Assembly (NCBI GenBank): GCA_963762425.1
Contig: CAVXKY010000010.1
Span: forward strand, 62,001 to 126,000
DNA from: REEB95 sp963762425
GTDB taxonomy: Bacteria; Pseudomonadota; Alphaproteobacteria; ATCC43930; CGMCC-115725
DNA length: 64,000 nucleotides
Direction of reading: 5' to 3'
Within the stretch, counting starts at the first letter, position 1. Each line of letters starts with the position of its first letter. This document shows positions 1-8,433 of this stretch, piece after piece. The notes under the pieces were generated by a model. It was given only the letters and a program-made list of their open reading frames with translations. It ran no database searches and was not told where the DNA came from. Both the position numbers and the translations under genes were made by a program.

Positions 1-262
1 GGCGCTGCGGCGCGAGCTTGCCGCCGGCCGGGATCTCGCAGACGTAGCAATCGTTCGACGTGCGCGAGGCCTCGTGGTTGATGTAGACGCCGCGGCCGCC
101 GCGCCGCGCCCAGGGCTTCAGCTCGACCGTGTGCAGATTCGGCACGTAATGGGCGCCGATGATGTCGAGCCCTTCGCCGCGCACCCAGCGCGTGTAGGGC
201 GTGTCCTTCTCGGTGGCGAATTTCTTCGCCATTTCATCCGAAACGATCGCGTTCTTGGCCAT
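1..262 (-). CDS. Cupin-domain protein, 3' part cut by window edge
   Basis: The reverse strand reads from an ATG at 260-262 to the window edge with no stop, giving about 87 residues that begin MAKNAIVSDEMAKKF. The stretch with HYVPNLHTVELKPW and the later INHEASRTSNDCYVCEIPAGG resembles the N-terminal part of alphaproteobacterial cupin proteins of unknown substrate, in which the metal-binding cupin barrel lies further C-terminal, outside this window. The metal ligands therefore cannot be inspected. The gene is transcribed away from the window, and the broken ammonium transporter gene lies upstream in the same orientation, 123 bases away. The family call rests on recognition of the sequence pattern. 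The biochemical role is unknown. Confidence 0.6.
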   Translation of the reverse strand, partial: MAKNAIVSDEMAKKFATEKDTPYTRWVRGEGLDIIGAHYVPNLHTVELKPWARRGGRGVYINHEASRTSNDCYVCEIPAGGKLAPQR

Positions 263-385
263 GCCAGAACTCCCGCAAGATCGGGCCGGCGGGGGGCTTG
301 GGCCGCTCACCGCCGGCTTGCTCCATCTTAAACTACCATCCGCGCTTGTCATCGCGGGAATGACGGCCGGATGTCCCGGCCCCCG

Positions 386-1641
386 TCATTTGTGATCGTA
401 GGCGCGCTCGCCGTGGGTCGAGAGATCGAGCCCGTCATATTCCTGCTCGGCGGCTGACGCGCAGCGGCAGTAACGAGCGCCAGCAGCTTGATGAGCACGA
501 AGGTCGCGAGGCCCGACCACGGCGCCGGCAGCGCCCACCGCCATGAGCTGCGCGCTGAGCTGCGTGCCGATGCGTCATGCCCGGCCGCATAGCCGACGCC
601 GCCCAGAGCCGCGGCTGGCGAAGACCGCGACCAGGAGCGAGCCCAGCATGCCGCCGACGCCGTGCACGGCGAAGACGTCGAGCGAATCGTCGAGCTGCAG
701 CGTCTGCTTCACGACGCCGGTCGCGGCGAAGCAGCAGCACCCGGCGCCGGCGGCGCCGATGAGCATGGCGCCGATCGGGCCGACGAAGCCCGAGGCGGGG
801 GTGATGGTGGCGAGGCCCGGCGACGCGCCGGTGACGAGCCCGACCGAGGTCGGCTTGCCGATGCGCAGCCACTCGAGCGCCACCCAGGTCAGCGCCGCGG
901 TCGAGGCCGCGAAATGGGTCGCGAGCACCGCCATGGCGGCCGTGCCGTTGGCGGCGAGCGCGCTGCCGCCGTTGAAGCCGAACCAGCCGACCCACAGCAT
1001 GCCGGCGCCGACCATGGTCATGCCCGGGCTGTGCGGCGGCGTGCAGGTTGCGCGGGAAGCCGTCGCGCGGCGCCGACCATGATCGCCGCGACCAGCGCCG
1101 AGACGCCCGGCCGTGGTGTGGACGACGATGCCGCCGGCGAAATCCATGCACGCCCGCCTGCGGCGAGCCAGCCGCCGCCCCAGACCCAGTGCGTCACCGG
1201 CAGCATAGACGACCAGCAGCCACAGCGCGCTGAACAGCAGCGACGAAGCCGAAACTTCACCCGCTCGGCGAAGGCGCCGACGATCAGCGCCGGCGTGATG
1301 ATGGCGAAGGTCATCTGGAACAGCGACGAAGACGCTCTCGGGCAGGCCTGCCGGCAGCGTCGTGCCGCCGATGATCGGCGAGGAAGGCCTTGCCCAGGCC
1401 GCCGATCAACGGCGCCGCCGTCGCCGAAGGCCAGGCTGTAGCCGACCAGGCCCCAGATCACCGACACGACGCAGCAGATGGCGAAGCAATGCATCATGAC
1501 CGAGAGCAAGTTGCGCGCCCGCACCAGCCCGCCGTAGAACAGCGCCAGCCCCGGCAGGGTCATGAACAGCACCAGCGCCGAGGCGGCCAGCACCCAGGCG
1601 GTGTCGCCGCTGTCGATCAGCGACGCGTCGGCTGCGTTCAT
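386..1641 (-). pseudogene. amtB: Ammonium transporter AmtB, multiply frameshifted
   Basis: AmtB is an inner-membrane trimeric channel that imports ammonium. The start at 1641 gives MNAADASLIDSGDTAWVLAA followed by the family hallmark LFYGGLVRARN. Later pieces in other frames include PVTHWVWGGGWL, MLWVGWFGFNGGSALAANG and FAVHGVGGMLGSLL, all in AmtB order. The end near EYDGLDLSTHGERAYDHK is typical for the family. About 1256 bases is right for a complete gene, but the reading frame breaks at least eight times, and most breaks look like one extra base. No glnK gene for the PII regulator, the usual upstream partner, is present. I saw no sigma-54 site upstream. The gene is either truly broken or, more likely, poorly resolved sequence. 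Confidence 0.85.
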
Positions 1642-1850
1642 GCGATTTATCCCCCTTGCGGCCGCCCGCTCGCGGCTTCCCCGTAACCGGCCCGCCACCG
1701 GCGGCCCGGGCGGCATGTTATTTCACGGGAAGGCGATGCCCGGCAATGGCAGCGTAGGGCGGGGGCGGAACTACGCGGCCGCTTTCCCCGCGCCTTTCCG
1801 GGGCATGATCAGAATCGTTCTCATTCGGCAACCGGGCGTCCCGCCACGGG

Positions 1851-2510
1851 TCAGCCTTGGTCCCACGGTCCGGTGAGCCGGCGCGGCTGCTCGAACAGGC
1901 GCGCGGTGGCCGCGCCGAAAATGACGCCGCCGATATGCGCCATGTAGGCGACGCCGCCCGATTCGACGCCGGCGATGACGCCGAAACTCACCAGCTGGGC
2001 CAGGAACCAGAACCCGATCAGCAACGCCGCCGGGATGAAGGTGACTTGGACGTAAAAGCCGATGATCAAGACCGTGCGGATTTTGTCGCGCGGGTACGTC
2101 ACCAGGAACGCGCCCATCACGGCGGCGATCGCGCCGCTGGCGCCGAGATTGGGAAGCGTCGATCCGGGATCGACGGCGATTTCCGCCGCCATCGAAACCA
2201 CGCCGCCCAGGAGATAGAACGCCAGGTAGCGCGCGGGGTTCATCGCGTCCTCGATCTCGGGCCCGAACGCCCACAGGAACACCATGTTGCCCAGGATGTG
2301 CGACCAGCTCGCATGCATGAAGAGCGCGGTCAGGATGGTGGCCAAATGCTGGCCGGCGACGATGTCGGCCGGCACCACCGACCAGCGGATGACGAAGGCG
2401 TCGCCCTGCGTCAGTTCGAGAATGAAAGCCACGGCGTTCAACGCGATCAAACACGCGGTGACGGCGGGAAAGCGCCTGGGCCGCCGCGATACGTCCTGGA
2501 GTGGGATCAT
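1851..2510 (-). CDS. Rhomboid-family intramembrane serine protease
   Basis: Rhomboids cut substrate proteins inside the membrane. The 219-residue product has about six hydrophobic segments. It carries the catalytic serine in GASGAIAAVMGAF (Ser125), the partner histidine in AHIGGVIFG (His192), and the His/Asn pair in WSHILGNMVFLWAFG (His71, Asn75), all in the expected order and spacing. I chose the ATG at 2510, which gives MIPLQDVSRR, because a short cytoplasmic N-terminus before the first membrane segment is usual. An in-frame start 75 bases upstream would add an unrelated basic stretch. The natural substrate is unknown. The gene stands alone between the AhpD-like gene and amtB, all on the same strand. 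Confidence 0.88.
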   Translation of the reverse strand: MIPLQDVSRRPRRFPAVTACLIALNAVAFILELTQGDAFVIRWSVVPADIVAGQHLATILTALFMHASWSHILGNMVFLWAFGPEIEDAMNPARYLAFYLLGGVVSMAAEIAVDPGSTLPNLGASGAIAAVMGAFLVTYPRDKIRTVLIIGFYVQVTFIPAALLIGFWFLAQLVSFGVIAGVESGGVAYMAHIGGVIFGAATARLFEQPRRLTGPWDQG

Positions 2511-2713
2511 GTCTTCTGTCGCCCGGGGAAATTCGCGCCGGCCCGATTTTAGCGGAAGCTCGCCCGGCGTGCGGTCCAAATCCACGCATCGCCCGACGCC
2601 GCCGGGGCATTCTTTTGCTTAACATGGACCAGGGACCGGATTTGGCGGCGTCTCGCGCCGCGCCATGTCCGCATCTTGTCCGATTTCCTAGGTTGCATTT
2701 CGTGACCGTCTCC

Positions 2714-3073
2714 TCAGGCCTGAGGCGGGCGTAATGCTTTAAATTGTTCGTAAGCCGCAATGGCATCCGCGGCATACATCAGTGCCGGGCCGCCGCCCAT
2801 ATAGACGGCCACGCCGAGCGTTTCTTCCACTTCCTCGCGGCTTGCGCCCATTTTCACCAATGCTTCGGAATGGAAGCCGATACAGCCTTCGCAATGCGCC
2901 GCAACGCCGATGGCAAGCGCCATCAGCTCCTTGGTTTTTTTATTCAGAACGCCGTCTTTGGTGGCTGCCTGCGCCAGCGCGGAAAAACCCTGCATCGTAT
3001 CCGCAATATCTTTGCGCAGCACCCTTAGATTGGCCGAGATGTTCTTGGTGATTTCCGGATAATTCTTTTCCAT
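2714..3073 (-). CDS. Carboxymuconolactone decarboxylase / AhpD-like protein
   Basis: The 119-residue product has the AhpD-like alpha-helical fold signature, with the redox motif CEGCIGFH around residues 61-68. The two cysteines and the following histidine match the CxxC-x3-H arrangement of peroxidase-partner alkylhydroperoxidases. It therefore probably acts as a thiol-dependent peroxide or persulfide-handling protein in the cytoplasm, although a true decarboxylase role cannot be excluded. The start has a good ribosome site (AAGGAG) eight or so bases upstream. It lies 56 bases downstream of the truncated blh remnant on the same strand, so transcription from the BigR-controlled promoter at 3321-3349 could run into it. 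That link is inference. Confidence 0.82.
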   Translation of the reverse strand: MEKNYPEITKNISANLRVLRKDIADTMQGFSALAQAATKDGVLNKKTKELMALAIGVAAHCEGCIGFHSEALVKMGASREEVEETLGVAVYMGGGPALMYAADAIAAYEQFKALRPPQA

Positions 3074-3129
3074 GGGTTCTCCTTGGTATGGATGTTGAAG
3101 CGTCTAGGTTTCGGACACGGTCTCTTGGT

Positions 3130-3279
3130 TTAGGCGGAGCCTGTCGCCGCACGGCCTGATTTCGGGCCGAAATCCGGCGCCGAATCGACGATCGCGGCGT
3201 CGCTGCCGGCGGGATGCCGCACCAAATAACTCACGGTGAAGGGTTCCTCCTCGAAAAAGGCATCCATCCGCGCGGTCAT
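3130..3279 (-). pseudogene. blh: Truncated N-terminus of Blh-type persulfide dioxygenase (MBL fold)
   Basis: A 49-codon reading frame begins MTARMDAFFEEEPFTVSYLV and continues through AAIVDSAPDFGPKSGRAATG before a stop at 3130-3132. This matches the first 45 or so residues of BigR-associated metallo-beta-lactamase-fold sulfur dioxygenases (Blh/ETHE1-like), which normally run to about 290 residues. The zinc ligands of the HxHxDH motif lie beyond the stop, so no enzyme activity is possible. It keeps a ribosome site (GGGAGG) and a near-consensus promoter shared with bigR, and sits where intact blh is found in relatives. I read it as a deletion remnant, though it could survive as a short leader peptide. 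Confidence 0.7.
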
Positions 3280-3297
3280 CGCCGCCTCCCGGCGCCC

Positions 3298-3349
3298 TTG
3301 AAACGTCTCGTGGCCTCGTGTATATAAGCTATACCTTATTAAGTGTCAA
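3298..3349. promoter_or_regulatory. Overlapping divergent promoters and BigR-like operator
   Basis: Rightward promoter: TTGAAA at 3298-3303, 17 bases, then TATATA at 3321-3326, leading to bigR. Leftward promoter: TTGACA (reverse strand, 3349-3344), 17 bases, then the same TATATA read on the other strand, leading to the blh remnant. The two promoters share one self-complementary -10 box. The sequence ATAAGCTATACCTTAT at 3324-3339 is a 16-base palindrome with one mismatched pair. It overlaps the -10 and the leftward spacer, where an ArsR-family repressor would block both directions. Boxes and spacing are seen directly. Repressor binding is inferred from the adjacent bigR gene. Confidence 0.75.
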
Positions 3350-3368
3350 CTTATGGAAGAGGCGTTCA

Positions 3369-3704
3369 ATGACCGCATTGGCAATCCGCAACCCGTGCGA
3401 TTTCGAGGCCAAGGCCGGCGAGGCCGCTTCCTTGCTCACCGCGCTGGCCAATCCGCGCCGGCTGATGATCCTGTGCGAGCTCGCCCAGGGCGAGCGTTCG
3501 GTCGGCGCGCTGGTCCGCGCCGTCGGATTGCAGCAGGCCGCCGTGTCGCAGCATCTCGCCAAGCTGCGCCGTGCCGGCGTGGTCGACAGCCGGAAGGAGG
3601 CGCAGATGGCGTTCTACCGGCTCAAGAGCCCGGCGGCCGTCGCCGTCGTCAACACCTTGTCCGCGATCTTCTGCCCCCCCTCCACCCGCAAAACGAAAAG
3701 GTAG
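3369..3704 (+). CDS. bigR: ArsR-family persulfide-sensing repressor (BigR/SqrR type)
   Basis: This 111-residue winged-helix protein has the ArsR pattern ALANPRRLMILCEL followed by the recognition helix AAVSQHLAKLRRAGVV. Two cysteines, Cys36 and Cys102, are 66 residues apart, exactly the spacing of the redox pair in SqrR (Cys41/Cys107) and BigR. In those proteins persulfide links the pair and releases DNA. The ATG at 3369 was chosen because it follows GGAAGAGG and lies about 36 bases after the predicted transcription start. An upstream GTG at 3318 would fall inside the promoter. The gene heads a three-gene operon with a membrane rhodanese and a TauE/SafE permease. It probably represses its own operon and the divergent leftward unit. 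Confidence 0.9.
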   Translation: MTALAIRNPCDFEAKAGEAASLLTALANPRRLMILCELAQGERSVGALVRAVGLQQAAVSQHLAKLRRAGVVDSRKEAQMAFYRLKSPAAVAVVNTLSAIFCPPSTRKTKR

Positions 3705-3708
3705 TCCC

Positions 3709-4236
3709 ATGTCCCTCGAACCCATCGAACCCCGCGATCTCAAGCGCCGGCTCGACGACGGCAGCGCCGTTCTCATCGACATTCGCGAGGCGGACGAATT
3801 CGCGCGCGAGCGCATACTCGGCGCGCGGCTGGCGCCGCTGTCGGGATTCGACCGGCACGATTTCGACCGCGACCGCGGCAAGGCCGCGGTCTTCACCTGC
3901 AAGAGCGGCAACCGCACCGCCGCCAATGCCAGCCGCATCATCGCCAAGGGCTTCCGCGAGGCCTATGTGCTGAAAGGCGGAATCGACGGCTGGAAAGCGG
4001 CCGGATTTCCGGTCCACCTGGACCGTTCGGCGCCCATCGATCTTCAACGCCAGGTGCAGATCGCCGCCGGCTCGCTCGTGCTGGCCGGCATCGTCTTGGG
4101 TTTCCTGGTTTCGCCCTGGTTCTTCGCGTTGTCCGGCGCGGTCGGCGCCGGGCTGATGCAAGCGGGCTTTACCGGCTTCTGCGGCATGGCCAATCTGCTG
4201 CGCCTTATGCCCTGGAACCGGCGGCAGGTGGCGTGA
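3709..4236 (+). CDS. Rhodanese with C-terminal membrane domain
   Basis: The first 105 or so residues form a rhodanese domain with the catalytic cysteine in VFTCKSGNRT (Cys64), a persulfide-carrying residue in sulfur transferases. The rest contains two hydrophobic helices (AAGSLVLAGIVLGFLVSP and the FALSGAVGAGLMQAGFTGF region) typical of the YgaP/DUF2892 membrane tail, so the protein is anchored in the inner membrane. The length of 175 residues is normal for this architecture. It begins four bases after the bigR stop and overlaps the permease start by four bases. Together with bigR, this points to handling of sulfane sulfur from hydrogen sulfide or thiosulfate. The exact sulfur acceptor is not known. 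Confidence 0.9.
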   Translation: MSLEPIEPRDLKRRLDDGSAVLIDIREADEFARERILGARLAPLSGFDRHDFDRDRGKAAVFTCKSGNRTAANASRIIAKGFREAYVLKGGIDGWKAAGFPVHLDRSAPIDLQRQVQIAAGSLVLAGIVLGFLVSPWFFALSGAVGAGLMQAGFTGFCGMANLLRLMPWNRRQVA

Positions 4237-5015
4237 CCGAAGCGGCCGCCATCCTTGCCATCCTGTCGGGCGGTCTCGTCGGCTTTTCGCTCGGAGCGAT
4301 CGGCGGCGGCGGATCGATCTTGGCGGTGCCGCTGCTGATGTACGTGGTCGGAATCGGCGATCCGCATGTCGCGATCGGCACCAGCGCCTTGGCGGTGGCC
4401 GTCAACGCTTTCGCGAACATGCTCGGCCACTGGCGCAGCGGCACGGTCAAGTGGCCCTGCGCGGCGGTATTCGCGGCGGCGGGCGCCGTGGGCGCCGCGC
4501 TCGGCTCCACGCTCGGCAAAATAACGGACGGCCGCGCGCTGCTGTTCCTGTTCGCGCTGGCGATGGCCGCGGTCGGAGCGGCGATGCTGCGGCCGCGCGC
4601 CGGCGGCGACGATCCCGATGTGCGGATCGATCCGCGCATCGCCCTGCGGCTCATCGGCATCGGCTTGCTGACCGGCGCGATCTCGGGCTTCTTCGGCATC
4701 GGCGGCGGCTTCCTGATCGTCCCGGGCATCATGCTGGGCAGCGGCATGCCGATCATCAATGCGATCGGATCGTCCCTGGTTTCGGTCGGCGTTTTCGGCC
4801 TGACCACGGCCGCGAATTACGCGCTGGCGGGCCTGATCGACTGGCCGGTTGCCGGACTCTTCGTGGCGGGCGGCATCGGCGGCGGCATCCTGGGCATGAA
4901 CGCCGCCATCGCCCTGGCTCCGCGCAAGCAGACACTGACGCGAATTTTCGCCGGGGTCGTCCTGGCGGTCGCCGCCTACATGCTGGCGCGGAGCGGATAT
5001 GCCCTGTTCGGCTGA
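4233..5015 (+). CDS. TauE/SafE-family sulfur-compound permease
   Basis: This 260-residue membrane protein shows the two-fold repeat of the TauE/SafE family. A glycine-rich LGAIGGGGSILAVPLL comes near the start of the first half, and FFGIGGGFLIVPGIMLG comes near the start of the second, with about eight hydrophobic segments. Family members export sulfite or import thiosulfate, and in BigR operons this permease is thought to remove toxic sulfur oxidation products. The GTG start at 4233 overlaps the rhodanese stop (GTGA), so the two are translationally coupled. It is the last gene of the operon. The transported compound cannot be read from the sequence. Confidence 0.9.
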   Translation: MTEAAAILAILSGGLVGFSLGAIGGGGSILAVPLLMYVVGIGDPHVAIGTSALAVAVNAFANMLGHWRSGTVKWPCAAVFAAAGAVGAALGSTLGKITDGRALLFLFALAMAAVGAAMLRPRAGGDDPDVRIDPRIALRLIGIGLLTGAISGFFGIGGGFLIVPGIMLGSGMPIINAIGSSLVSVGVFGLTTAANYALAGLIDWPVAGLFVAGGIGGGILGMNAAIALAPRKQTLTRIFAGVVLAVAAYMLARSGYALFG

Positions 5016-5143
5016 GCGGATGCCGATTGCGTCGGATGAATATCCGGGACAATCGAACTTCCATCCCGGTCTCGATGTCCGCTTATGGCGCGAAGTGGGC
5101 ATCAACCACCCGTTCTCAGCCAATCCCGAATTACACGCGCGTT

Positions 5144-6680
5144 CTACCCGTTCTCTTCCAGCACCCGGCCGGCCAGATAAAGCGAGCCGCAGATCAGCAC
5201 GCGGCTGTCGGGCCTGGCCACGCTTTTGACCGCTTCGGCCAGGCTCGAACTGGCATGGGCGCGCATTCCCGCCGCGCGCGCGGCATTGGCCGCTTCCTCG
5301 GCCGAGAGCGCGTTTACCTCGCGCGGTATCGCCAAACCTGCCAATTCCTCGGCGAAACCTCCCAGTTGCCTCAGGAATACCTCGGCGTCGTGGGTCTTGA
5401 GCATGCCGAAAACCAGCGACACCTTGCACCCGCCCAGCGAGATAAAGCGAGCCGCAGATCAGCACGCGGCTGTCGGGCTTGGCCACGCTTTTGACCGCTT
5501 CGGCGATGCTCGGGCTGGCATGCGCGCGGATGCCGGCCTTGCGCGCGGCCTCCGCCGCCGCCTCGGCCGATAGCGCGTTTACCTCGCGCGGTATCGTTAT
5601 TCCTGCCAATTCCTCGGCGAAACCTCCCACTTGCCTCAGGAATACCTCGGCATCGTGGGTCTTGAGCATGCCGAAAACGAGGCGCGTCGGCTTGTCCTTC
5701 CAGCCTTCCAGCACCTTGGCCAGCGCGGCGCCCCCCGCCGCGTTGTGCGCGCCGTCGAGCCATACCTCGCAATTACTCGGCAGGTTCTCGACCAGAGGTC
5801 CCTTGAGGAGGCGTTGCAGCCGCGCCGGCCATTCCACGTCCTTCATCCCGCGCGCCAACGCCTCCGCGCCGAGCGTGAAGCCGTCGAGGCAATCGAGCGC
5901 GGCCAGCGCCGTCCCGGCATTGCCGAATTGATGCTCGCCCAACAGCCCGGGCGGCGGCAGTTCGAGCATCGCCTTTCCCCGGTAGATCAGATCACCCCGG
6001 GGCCCGCGCGAAACGTTCCATTCCGGTCCTTCGCGATAAAGCTTCGCGCCCCGCTCGCGCGCCCGCGCCTCGATCACCTCTTGGGCTGCTGGCGGCTGCG
6101 CCGCCACCACCGCCGGCGCGCCTGGCTTCAATATCCCGGCCTTCTCGAAGGCAATGGCGGCGATGGTATCGCCCAGGAAATGCTGATGGTCGAGTGAGAC
6201 CGGCGTGATGATCGTGACGGCGGGGTGGGCAATTACATTGGTTGCGTCAAAGCGTCCGCCTAAGCCCACTTCGAGCAGCAGGATATCGGCCGGCTGGCGG
6301 GCGAAGGCGAGAAACGCCGCCGCCGTGGTGATCTCGAAAAAGGTGATGCTCTTTCCCTCATTGGCGCGCTCGCATTCCTCCAGCAACGCCGTGAGATGAT
6401 CCTCCGCGATCAGCTTTCCGCCCAGGCGGATGCGTTCGCGAAAACGCACCAGATGGGGCGAGGTATAGGCGTGGACGCGGTAGCCGCCCGCTTCGAGACA
6501 GGACCGCAGGAAGGCGATGGTCGAGCCCTTGCCGTTGGTGCCGGCGACATGCACCACCGGCGGCAGCTTGTCCTGGGGATTGTCGAGTTCGGCCAGCAGG
6601 CGTTGGACGCGTTCGAGCGAAAGGTCGATCAGCCGCGGATGGAGCGCGAGCAGCCGCTCCAGGACCCGGTCGCTGGTCAG
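5144..6680 (-). CDS. folC: Dihydrofolate / folylpolyglutamate synthase, 3' end partly duplicated
   Basis: FolC adds glutamate to folates in the cytoplasm. Visible motifs are the P-loop VVHVAGTNGKGST, the SLDHQHFLGDT block and the C-terminal domain with WLDGAHNAAGG and LVFGMLKTHDAEVF. The intact frame runs from 6680 to about 5440. There the last 85 or so codons are repeated in a different frame by a second, diverged copy that carries the proper end (LAGRVLEENG and stop at 5144). As written, the long frame misses that stop. No ATG, GTG or TTG fits the start. The likely initiator is CTG at 6678-6680, overlapping the accD stop as CTGA. The gene is last in the trp-acc operon. Confidence 0.85.
5172..5683. 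repeat. Diverged tandem duplication of the folC 3' end
   Basis: Two adjacent copies of about 245 bases, roughly 5172-5415 and 5440-5683, both encode the C-terminal FolC segment from LVFGMLKTHDAEVF to GSLYLAGR. By eye they are about 89% identical in bases, and the encoded peptides differ at about 11 of 85 positions, for example LRQVGG versus LRQLGG. The upstream copy continues the folC frame. The downstream copy is in another frame and holds the natural stop. A recent duplication would be nearly identical. This level of divergence suggests either an old duplication or the joining of sequence from two related strains. Confidence 0.85.
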
Positions 6681-7591
6681 GGGTGGCTCTCCGGCAACGG
6701 GCGCGGGCTGGCCAGCGCCAGCGGCGTCTTGCGGCCGGGCCGGCACAGCAGATCGAGCACCCGTTCCAGCGCGGCTTTCAGCTCGCGGCGATGCACCACC
6801 ATGTCGACCATGCCGTGTTCCAACAGGTATTCCGCGCGCTGGAAGCCCTCGGGCAGTTTCTCGCGGATGGTCTCCTCGATCACCCGCGCCCCGGCGAAGC
6901 CCACCACCGCGCCCGGCTCGGCCAGGGTCACGTCGCCGAGCATCGCGAAGGAGGCGGAAACGCCGCCGGTGGTCGGGTCGGTCAGGATCACGATATAGGG
7001 CCGGTGCGATTCCTTGACCATCTCCACCGCCAGCGTGGTGCGCGGCATCTGCATCAGCGAGAGGATTCCCTCCTGCATGCGCGCGCCGCCCGAGGACGGC
7101 ACCACCACCAGCGCCGCCTCCTGCAAGACCGCCAGCCGCGCCGCGGTCAGCACCGCCTCGCCCACCGCGATGCCCATCGAGCCGCCCATGAAGGAGAAAT
7201 CGAAGGCGCAGACCACCGTCGCCACGCCGCCGACGGTGCCGTGCGCCACCAGGGCGGCGTCGCGGTTGGGCAGGCCGTTCTTGGCGCCTTGCGCCTCCTT
7301 CAGCCGGTCGCCGTAGCGCTTGCGGTCGCGGAATTTGAGCGGGTCGGCGATCACCTTGGGCAATTCGATGATGGTGTATTTGCCCTCGTCGAACAGCAGC
7401 GTCAGGCGCTTCTCCGGCGAAATCCGCAGATGGTGGCCGCAGCTGCCGCAGACATAGAGATTGGCCTCGAGCTCGCGGTGGAACAGCATCTGCCCGCAGC
7501 CCGGGCATTTGTGCCAGAGATTGTCCGGCACCTCCTTCTTGGCGACCACCGCGCGGATCTTGGGCAGGACGAAATTGGTGAGCCAGTTCAT
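6677..7591 (-). CDS. accD: Acetyl-CoA carboxylase carboxyltransferase subunit beta
   Basis: AccD with AccA transfers the carboxyl group from biotin to acetyl-CoA to make malonyl-CoA for fatty-acid synthesis. The 304-residue protein has the N-terminal zinc ribbon (Cys29, Cys32, Cys48, Cys51 in CPGC and CGSC). The crotonase-like core follows, with FMGGSMGIAVGEAV and SSGGARMQEG. The start MNWLTNFVLPKIR is typical. Its ATG overlaps the trpA stop by four bases (7588-7591), and its stop overlaps folC. The order trpF-trpB-trpA-accD-folC is classical in Alphaproteobacteria, linking amino-acid, lipid and folate genes in one transcript. No frame breaks were seen. Confidence 0.95.
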   Translation of the reverse strand: MNWLTNFVLPKIRAVVAKKEVPDNLWHKCPGCGQMLFHRELEANLYVCGSCGHHLRISPEKRLTLLFDEGKYTIIELPKVIADPLKFRDRKRYGDRLKEAQGAKNGLPNRDAALVAHGTVGGVATVVCAFDFSFMGGSMGIAVGEAVLTAARLAVLQEAALVVVPSSGGARMQEGILSLMQMPRTTLAVEMVKESHRPYIVILTDPTTGGVSASFAMLGDVTLAEPGAVVGFAGARVIEETIREKLPEGFQRAEYLLEHGMVDMVVHRRELKAALERVLDLLCRPGRKTPLALASPRPLPESHP

Positions 7592-8433
7592 TGTGCCGCG
7601 ACTCTCCTGTTCGATCCCCGCGCCTGCCGCACGCCCTTGGCCAAGGCCTTCACGTGTTTGAGCAAGGCGGCTTCCAGCCCGGGCCTGGCGCGGCCCTTTT
7701 TGTCCAAATTCCCGGCGATGGTCTCGACCAGCGCCGAGCCCACCACCGCCGCGTCGGAAACTCGGGATACCTCGGCGGCCTGGGCCGGGTTCTTGATGCC
7801 GAAACCCACCGCCACCGGCAGCCCGGTATGCCGCTTCAACCTGGCAACCGCCTGTGCCACTTGCCCCGACTCGGCCGACTTGGTCCCGGTGATCCCCGCG
7901 ATCGCCACATAATAGATAAATCCCGAGGCGTGGCGCAGCACCGCGGGCAGGCGCTGGTCGTCGGTGGTCGGCGTCGCCAGGCGGATGAAATCGATCCCCG
8001 CCGCCAGCGCCGGCAGGCACAGCTCCTCGTCATGCTCGGGCGGCAAATCGACCACGATCAGCCCGTCGCAGCCCGCCTCCTTGGCCTCTTTCAGGAACCG
8101 CTTCACGCCATGGCGGTAGATCGGGTTGTAATAGCCCATCAGCACCACCGGCGTATCGGCGTCGCTTTTGCGGAAGCGGCGCAGCACCTCGAGCGTCTTC
8201 GCCAGGGTCATGCCGGATTTGAGCGCGCGCCGGCTCGCCGCCTGGATCGCCGGCCCGTCGGCCATCGGATCGGAAAACGGCATGCCGAGTCTCGATCAGA
8301 TCGGCCCCGGCGCCCGGCAAACCCGCGAGTATCTTCTCGAAGCTCGCGCGGTCGGGATCGCCGCAGGCGAGATAGGTCACCAGCCCGGCGCGGCCCTCGG
8401 CCTTGAGATCGGCAAAGCGCGCGGCGATGCGGC

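Noticed and set aside
1642..1850. Sigma-54 promoter or glnK gene upstream of amtB
   Set aside because: I looked for a -24/-12 GG/GC pair with the TTGC core and for a PII reading frame on this strand and found neither.
4044..7508. A 1154-residue leftward reading frame
   Set aside because: It joins the end of accD read in another frame, true folC, the duplicated folC end in a wrong frame and the antisense of the TauE and rhodanese genes. Only the folC part is real.
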